Positions 57,531 through 64,000 of a DNA stretch of 64,000 bases are shown here, piece after piece. The stretch is from positions 744,001 through 808,000 of the forward strand of contig JAWUZG010000331.1 of assembly GCA_036785705.1 (NCBI GenBank), in the 5' to 3' direction. Origin of the DNA: Acanthornis magna. Its lineage: Eukaryota; Chordata; Aves; Passeriformes; Acanthizidae. Numbering within the stretch: the stretch's first letter is position 1; each line of letters begins with the position of its first letter. The notes beneath the pieces were generated by a model. It was given only the letters and a program-made list of their open reading frames with translations. It made no database searches and had not been told where the DNA came from. The translations under genes were made by a program, and so were the position numbers.

Positions 57531-59143
57531 GAACAAGTGTGCTGTGCGGGGGCTCCTCACAGCACCGCTCTGTCCCGTCCTGTCCCGTCGCGTGCTCCGA
57601 GCACAGTGGCGTGGTTATGTTGCTGCCAGCGCCTATGTCACGACATGTCACAAAGGGCGCTTGGACACCCTGTTCCAGTTCCATCCCATGCTGCACCATG
57701 TCACAAAGGGCCCTTGCACACACTGCCACCTGCCCTGGGGCTGCCCCCAGCCCTCCCAAAGTGGCCAGGTTGGAAGGAATCCGTTGCCCCAAGCGTCTAA
57801 GGCAGCCCGACAGGAACCTTAAGAACAGCTCAAACAAGAAGCAAACCCTCCCCTGCTCTGCGGGCTCAGGGCAGCAGAAGGAGCCCCCACGGCTGCCGAC
57901 GCAGCTGCAGCGGGAAGGGCATGGGGCCTTCCACAGAAGCTGGCACAGCCTGACTGGGACAAGTCCCGGCTGCTGGCCATCCTAAACACGGGGATGTGAC
58001 ACAGACAGGGAACGTGTGGGCCAAGGCACCAATGCTGCTCTGACACCCGGGGCCTGGGGAGCACTGAAATCAGCAGGTGCAGCAGAGTCCCCACCAAAGC
58101 AGACCTGCCACCCCTGAGCCCTGCCAGTGCCAGTGCCATCTCCTGGCCCAGAGACCTGTGCCCCCGGGGGTGCTTCTCTGCCAGAGGGCAGCCAAAGCCA
58201 ACATTGGTGCATTGGTGTCTGTGCTCCTTCCTGCAGGTGGCTGTTGGCAGGAGCACCTGCAGCAAGTGGTGGCAACCGTTGGGATCTGCCAGAGGATGTT
58301 GTGCCTTCCTGGAATGATTCTTTTTCATGGAAGGGATTAGCAGGAGCACAAGAACACCATCAGCTGATGAGTTTCACAGGACAGAGAGATTCCACAGAGA
58401 CACTGTCAAGTTTCCTTGGGCTTTCCTGACTGTCTCTCTTGCATTCAGGAATAAAAAGAATTGGCCCAGCCTCTGGTATTCAGTGCTCCAGTTGCTGCGT
58501 GTGTGGCTGTGGCAGCTCCTGTCCAAACACAACTGGGTGCCTGCTGAGCATGGCAATGGACGGCCACAAACAGGGAGGTTCCCCAGTGAATGTCAAGGGA
58601 GTCACTTGGGGAAGTGCAGGGGGGAGGGATAACTCTGGGAGGAGAAGCTGGTCTGTGTCTCTGACGATGGTGCCAGCACCCTGAAGGAACAGCCCAGGGA
58701 AGTGCTGGGAGCACAAGTGTCCCGCCCTTTTCTGCTGTCACAGGGACACGGGACAGGCTTGTTGCCACAGGTCCACAAGACTTGATGCAGGAAAAATGCA
58801 GGGCCATGCACTGCTGCGAGGGAATGGCCTCCAGCAAGAGCAAAGCAGGATCCTCTAGCAGCAAAGCCTGTGCCTGTGAACCGGGCCATCTTCTCAGCAG
58901 ACACCAAAGTGCTTCCCTCCAGCCCTGAACCTGCGCCACAACTGCCTGCTGTGCTTCAGCACCTGCTGCTTCTTCCTTTGTTCCAAGCAAGTCCAGGATT
59001 TCATTTCAAAGCTCGTGCACGAGTCGTCTTGAAGGTGCCTGCATGGAGGAGAGGGACGGCAGCTGCAGCCCAGGGCTCGTGTCCCATCAGAGTCTCTCTC
59101 TCACGATGGCACCAATGCCATGGCCTCAGGACGCCTGACTCTG
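57531..59143. other. Upstream region of MROH copy 3, no gene recognised
   Basis: Homologous to 25871-27496, including the 176-codon minus-strand frame (57819-58349). No RNA gene or domain is seen. Confidence 0.5.
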
Positions 59144-60243
59144 TGCCATGGTTTGACCCTGGCCAAATGCCAGGCACCTTTGACATCTGCGCTCTCCACT
59201 CTCTACTCACACACACACTCTCTCCTCCTCTCCTGCCACAGCTGTGCAGAGGAGAGACAAATAAAAGTTAGCACACACACACAAAGGGCTCATGAGTTGA
59301 GATAAGGAACTGGGGGAGGATGTACTGAGGGCAAAGTACGTTGAAACTTAAAAGTTGCAAAGTGATTTATTACTAACTTAACAGAGTCAGAGGTGGCAAA
59401 TGAGAAGTAAAAATAACTCCTTAAGACACTGTTTTTCCACTCACTCCCTTCCCTCCTCCCCACCAGCAGCACAGGGGGACAGGGTATGGGGGTTTGGTCA
59501 GTCCATGACAGAGGTTTTCTTCGGCTGCTCAGGGAGAGGAGTCCTCTCTGTTGCCATGGGGTCCCTCCACAGGAGACAGTCCTCTGTGAACTTCTTTGGC
59601 GTGGGTCCAAATCTCAGGAGCAGCAGCCTGCCTGAATCTGCTGCAACATGAGTCCCTCATCCACGGGCTGCAGACCTCTGAGGCCAGGCTGTTCCACCCC
59701 AGGAGCAAGGCCTTTCTTTCTTCTGCGACTCCCACTGGATCACAGTTTCCTCCAGGCATCCACCTGCTCTGGCGTGGGCAACTCCCCACGGGCTGTGGGT
59801 GGATCTCTGCACCCCTCTTGGACTCTATGAGCTGCAGGGGGACAACAATCTGCCTCACCATGGTCTTCACCATGGCTGGCAGAGGGTTTTCAGCTCTGGG
59901 GCCTGGAGCACCTCCTCCCCCAACTTCTCCACTGACCTTGGTGTCTCCATGTCATTTTCTCTCACATATTCTCTCCTCCTCCTCCTTCTCTGGCTAAAAA
60001 GAAGCATGTGCTCACATTGTTTTGATTTCTTCTTAAATATGTTTTCACAGAGGCATAACTAACATCTCTAATTGGCCCAGACTTGGCCAGCAGCATGTCC
60101 ATCATCTTCAGAGCCATCAGAGATTGGCTAAGCTGGACATGGTAAAAACTTTCAGAATATTCACACAGAACACACAGGAGCCATCTTTGTGCCCACCCAC
60201 CCACCCACCCTTTAGTGAAACTGGGCTAAGCAAAACCAACACA
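59144..60243 (-). mobile_element. Solo LTR of an avian ERV, about 1.1 kb (block II)
   Basis: The same element as 27497-28586 at the same position relative to the MROH gene. It was therefore inserted before the block duplication. The minus-strand boundaries are TGTGTTGGTTTTGC and CAAACCATGGCA. Confidence 0.75.
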
Positions 60244-61248
60244 GCTGGTCTATAAAATATCGTTCTGATTCACAGAGATTGACTGAACAGTGTGACACTA
60301 TTAAGAAAGCATTCCTTTATCCCAGGGTGACCTGCCTTGCACACGACCACTTCGGCAGTTTTCTCACAAGTTTCTGGATCCTTTACACTACGACACTTCC
60401 TGAATTCCCCCCCAAAGTCCTGCCCACTCTGTACCTCATCCACATGCGCTGTCCATTGTCTGGAGCCACAGCCCCTTTTGGGGGTCAGTTCCATGTTGTG
60501 GCTCTTGACGCGTGCCCAGGTCACACGTACTGACTTAAGGCTCTCTTATCTTATTGCTGTGAGGCCCTGGCATTCCTCTTTAGTTAGGCACTGTCCTAAC
60601 TTCCTCTTATTTCCTTCATTTAGTGTTCCGGGGAGTGCAGGTCCTTATAATTGGACCACGGGTGTGCAGTTTTCACTGATCTTCCCAGTCCCTGGTTCTC
60701 TTTGCCCTCAAGCAGTTTCCTGTTGCAGACTAATAGGTAAGCAACTGAGCAAAAAAAGTTAAACTTGTAGTTGTGAAACTACAGAGTTTAAACAGAACTA
60801 CAAAATCCATCAAAATACCAAATTCTCTGTATAGCTCCTTTCAAAACTTTAGATTTGAAATTAGAGGATGAGGTACTCGGCAAAATTTAAAGCAACATGG
60901 AAGGATCCACAGTCCCAGCCTTGGATCCAGCGCCATCTCATCTGCTGTGAGCTCCAGGGCCATGGGATGTGTCAGTGTCATACCTGTGTCACAGTCTTTA
61001 CCTGCTCTGGTCCCTCTCACAGCTGGGGTTTTTGGGGTGCCAGGGGCTTGGCAGCCACTTTGGGGCTGGACCAGAGGCTGCAGTGGCTGAGGGTGGGGCA
61101 GTGACTGCCCTACCTATGCAGAACTTGCTCTGTCCCCCCAAACACACACTCCAGATGTTTGGGGCCATCCATCATTTCTCTGCTCTCCAGCACTGAGGCA
61201 ACAGACTCTGGGTACAGCTCAGAGCTCGTGCCCAGGGCAACCACCCCA
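60244..61248. other. Non-coding segment matching 28587-29589
   Basis: Close copy of the block I stretch, with a CCCA tetramer expansion at about 60194-60209 just inside the LTR. No gene is recognised. Confidence 0.45.
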
Positions 61249-61537
61249 GCAACAGAGCTCCATGGAGCTGCTCTCATCAACCCCCAAGAACTGGGGAGTA
61301 CCCCAAAACTGCCTCCAAAATGTGGGTTGCCCCAAAACCCCTTCAGGAATGTGGAATACCCAAAAATACACTCAGGAACAAGTTCCCCCTCCCTCCATCA
61401 TTGCCAGCCTTTGGCTGTCTTATTCCAGACCCTGCCCCACTCTCCCAATCCACTCCCCAACCCATCCCACCCCTCTTGGACTTCAGGGACCCCTTCCCAA
61501 ACACTATTTCCCCCATTCCACCCCTCCCAAACCCCCC
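61249..61537 (-). repeat. Inverted G-rich flank copy (block II)
   Basis: Counterpart of 29590-29878. Its reverse complement resembles 32560-32710. Confidence 0.5.
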
Positions 61538-62173
61538 TGTGATAAATGAGTGAATGATAAATGCTGGCTTTCGCATATATGAATTTAGCATTTACAAGTG
61601 ATAATGTACTGTGGAAAAAATAGTGTTAAGATAAATATAATTAAGTAGAAACAAGGTTAGGGTGAATTGTAACTTCAAAATAGTTGTAATATGTTAGAAA
61701 ATGTAGTAATAAATACATGGTAATAAATGTCTTTTAAGTTGATAAAACACTGAGCCAGGGATCAAGACATGTTAAAGAAACAAAGAAGATGACCACAGCC
61801 ATCCCAGGAAGTCTGTTCTCTTGACTCACACCTCCCAAACGAACTGTCACCTACAAATTAAGTTGGAACTCAGGAAACATCCATGGAGGATTTCTGCCTT
61901 CAGTTCTGAGGCAATCCAGAGGGTTCGAGACTCCAAGACAGGCGCTGTGCTAGCAGAAGGGGGCAAGGATCGGAGGGGGGGAGTTGGGTGAAGTGTAAAT
62001 TTCCTTCTAGGCTTCATGAATATGTAACAATTAAAGAAAGTACTTAAGTTCACAGTAAAATGAATGGATTGCACCTCTGGCAAAATTGCTAAGTGTCCAG
62101 CTGTTTTTGCCTTTGCTCTAGAAATAAATGTTCAATATGATGTTGCTAAAATTTCAGCTTGTGAATTCATTCA
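61538..62173 (+). mobile_element. Second solo LTR, about 640 bases (block II)
   Basis: Counterpart of 29879-30518 with the same ends (TGTGATAAATGAG to GAATTCATTCA). The TATAAATAAA box is altered to TAGAAATAAA. Confidence 0.6.
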
Positions 62174-62575
62174 TAGTACCATCCCAACCATCCTGCCCCA
62201 CCCCATGCCCATCTCACCCCTCCTGATCTACATCCCACTTCACCACATCCCCTTCCAACTCCATTCCACCCTCAGGGGCTGTGGAATCCAGGAATTTTGG
62301 GCTGGCATTGAGTAGGTTTCAGTGGCCCTGAGTGGTTTTGAGGTGACTGATTGATCCCTTTCGTCTTTTGGAGTGCAAAGCAATGGAGAAAACGACACCA
62401 AATACCCCCAAAGCCCCCAAATCTTCCCAAATATTTCTCCAAATCCCAGATGCCCCCCAAACACTAGTAAAGAGGGAGGCTTTAGATGTCTTTGATCAAT
62501 TTGTTAATTTTTATCCCAGTTTTGTGTGTTTTGAAGGCATGAAAATGAATCAAAAGAAAATTCATGCCAAAATAA
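62174..62575. other. C-rich flank, no gene recognised
   Basis: Homologous to 30519-30935 but lacking the long poly(A) tract. No frame or domain stands out. Confidence 0.5.
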
Positions 62576-62872
62576 AAGGACCACCAGCCAGGTGCCTTCC
62601 CAACGTGGCTCCTCCGATGGGTGATGAAGTTGGAGCAGAGGACGAAGCTCTTCCCACAGTTGGGGCACTCACAGAGCTTCCCTTACCAATGGCTCCGCTG
62701 GTGTTGGGTCAAGAGCGAGCTGTGGCTGAAGCTCTTCCCACAGTCGGGACACTCGCAGGGCCTCTCCCCGGTGTGGATCCTCTGGCGGCAGATCAGGCTG
62801 GAGCTGTGGCTGAAGCTCATCGCACATTGCCCACACTCGCAGGGCCTCTCCCCGCTCTGAGCCCTCAGGCAC
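62576..62872 (-). pseudogene. C2H2 zinc-finger fragment fused to the CpG-rich segment (block II)
   Basis: Three fingers are readable. The first, [21 protein letters not shown], has lost a zinc-binding His (now Arg). The second, [21 protein letters not shown], is intact and followed by a TAA (about 62683-62685). A third, CPNCGKSFVLCSNFITHRRSH, lies beyond the stop. Upstream, finger homology ends at GERPCEC exactly as in block I, and CpG-rich sequence takes over. Block I has lost the stop-bearing middle section. Confidence 0.78.
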
Positions 62873-64000
62873 CGCGGCGGTTCCGGGGCTTGTTCCCAAC
62901 AGCTCCGCTCAGCCCTCACGCACCGCGCTGGGGCCGCCAAGCACTTTTCAGCCCCGGCCGCCCCCACGGGCCGGGCCCCGAGGGTCCCGCTGCCGCCGCC
63001 TCGGCCCCACAGAGCCCAGAAACCCCGGAAAATCGCTCCCATGCACTAAAATACCTTTCCGTGTGCAGCGAGGGGTGCGGGGGAGCTTTCTGAACTCCCC
63101 TGCCCTCAGCCCCTCCCGGGCACGGCCGGGCATTAGCTCGGCTCCCGGGGCTGTGGCCCGGCACCGGCTGCTGCCACAGGGCACGGGGGTGCCGCACTCG
63201 GCCATTAAACCCAACAGATTTGGGGACGAGGGACAGCCCCAGAAAGCCTCGGCGAGCCCTCGGCACCTTGGAGCTGCACGAGGCCCACAAAGGATGCCCT
63301 GGACACAGCCATGGCCCCAGCAGCGGCTCTGCCCCCAGCACGGGGCTGTGTCCCACACCCCACGCTCCAGCCCGAGCTTTGGGCCGCGGCAGCGGAGCTG
63401 CTGCACGGAGCTTCCAGCCCCACCAGCCGCACCTCTGATCCCTTGCGACGTGACGGCAGGGACGGGTGTCCGCCGGAGCTCGGGGTCTGTCAGCTTTTGC
63501 AATCCAGAGGGATAAACGGAGTCCAAAGTGGTGTCCACTTCCATCTCTTGCCATTTCTCCTTTCTTTTCCATGACGGATTTCACAGAGCTTCCTTTCAGC
63601 CCAGAGATTTGGCAAACAAAATTCCCTGCTGCCCCTGCAGCCCTGCAGCTTTCCACAGCACGGGATGGCCCCAGGGGTGATGTCAGACACAGCCGGGATG
63701 GGAATGCCAAAGAACAGCAGGAGAAGGAGCAGGAGAGCAGGAGGAGAGTCACGGAAGAGGAAGGGCGGGTGGGGAGGAGAGATGGAGGAGGGGAAGCGGA
63801 GGAAGACGAGGGATCAAGGGGGTGGAGCAGAGAGAGAAGCAGCAAAAGGAGCTGCCACGTGCGTTTGTTGCTCTCTGTGTCCGCAACCCTCGGCCCCGGG
63901 AGCATCGCCCCCCGCATCCCGCAGGTGACCGGGCAGGGGGAGCTCGCCCCAGAGATCTTGTGCGGTGCGTGGGGTTCTTTTTGGGCGGGGGGGGAGATTT
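62873..64000. repeat. CpG-rich segment, block II copy, running off the window
   Basis: Nearly identical to 31131-32260. It would be expected to continue beyond the window into another G-rich MHC-like flank. A long minus-strand frame is open but unsupported. Confidence 0.6.

Overview
The window looks like vertebrate nuclear DNA from a bird, most likely a songbird (Passeriformes). Supporting signs are a CR1 LINE with the ATTCTGTG-type 3' tail, avian-type LTRs, intron-containing genes, a C2H2 zinc-finger gene, an MHC class II beta-like signal-peptide exon, a ZP3-like egg-coat gene, and several copies of a maestro HEAT-like repeat (MROH-like) gene. I see no bacterial operon, CRISPR array, rRNA or tRNA gene.

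The main organising fact is segmental duplication. Block II (about 45.25-64.0 kb, running off the window) has the order minisatellites, CR1 remnant, ZP terminal exon, MROH gene, solo LTR, inverted G-rich flank, second LTR, zinc-finger fragment, CpG-rich segment. Block I (about 0.9-32.9 kb) has the same order, but its MROH gene is present as two tandem copies. Block I also keeps a longer CR1 and a nearly complete ZP3-like gene, both mostly deleted from block II. Between the blocks lie a decayed minus-strand endogenous retrovirus (32.9-38.7 kb), a second copy of a G-rich MHC-like flank ending in a class II beta-like exon 1 (38.7-39.5 kb), a 10-finger zinc-finger gene (41.1-42.4 kb), weak MHC-like 3' fragments (43.3-43.6 kb) and a solo LTR (44.5-45.0 kb).

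Region by region: 0-0.9 kb nothing recognised; 0.9-2.1 kb two minisatellites; 3.8-6.1 kb CR1; 6.1-9.6 kb ZP3-like gene (plus); 11.0-16.2 kb MROH copy 1 (minus); 18.6-19.4 kb junction; 19.9-25.1 kb MROH copy 2 (minus); 27.5-30.5 kb two solo LTRs; 30.9-32.9 kb zinc-finger fragment and CpG/G-rich block; 32.9-38.7 kb ERV; 39.5 kb MHC-like exon; 41.1-42.4 kb ZNF; 45.2-50.9 kb block II left part; 51.6-56.7 kb MROH copy 3 (minus); 59.1-62.2 kb the same two LTRs; 62.6-64 kb zinc-finger fragment and CpG block.

For each MROH copy I could assemble 15 exons by hand with mutually consistent splice phases and an open frame (667 residues computed for copy 1). All three therefore look potentially functional, although the exon models are mine and untested. 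The ZP3-like gene has at least two one-base frame breaks, both in short homopolymers, so it is either a young pseudogene or carries assembly errors. There is no pathway linking these genes: the window is a rapidly rearranging multigene cluster, not a functional operon.
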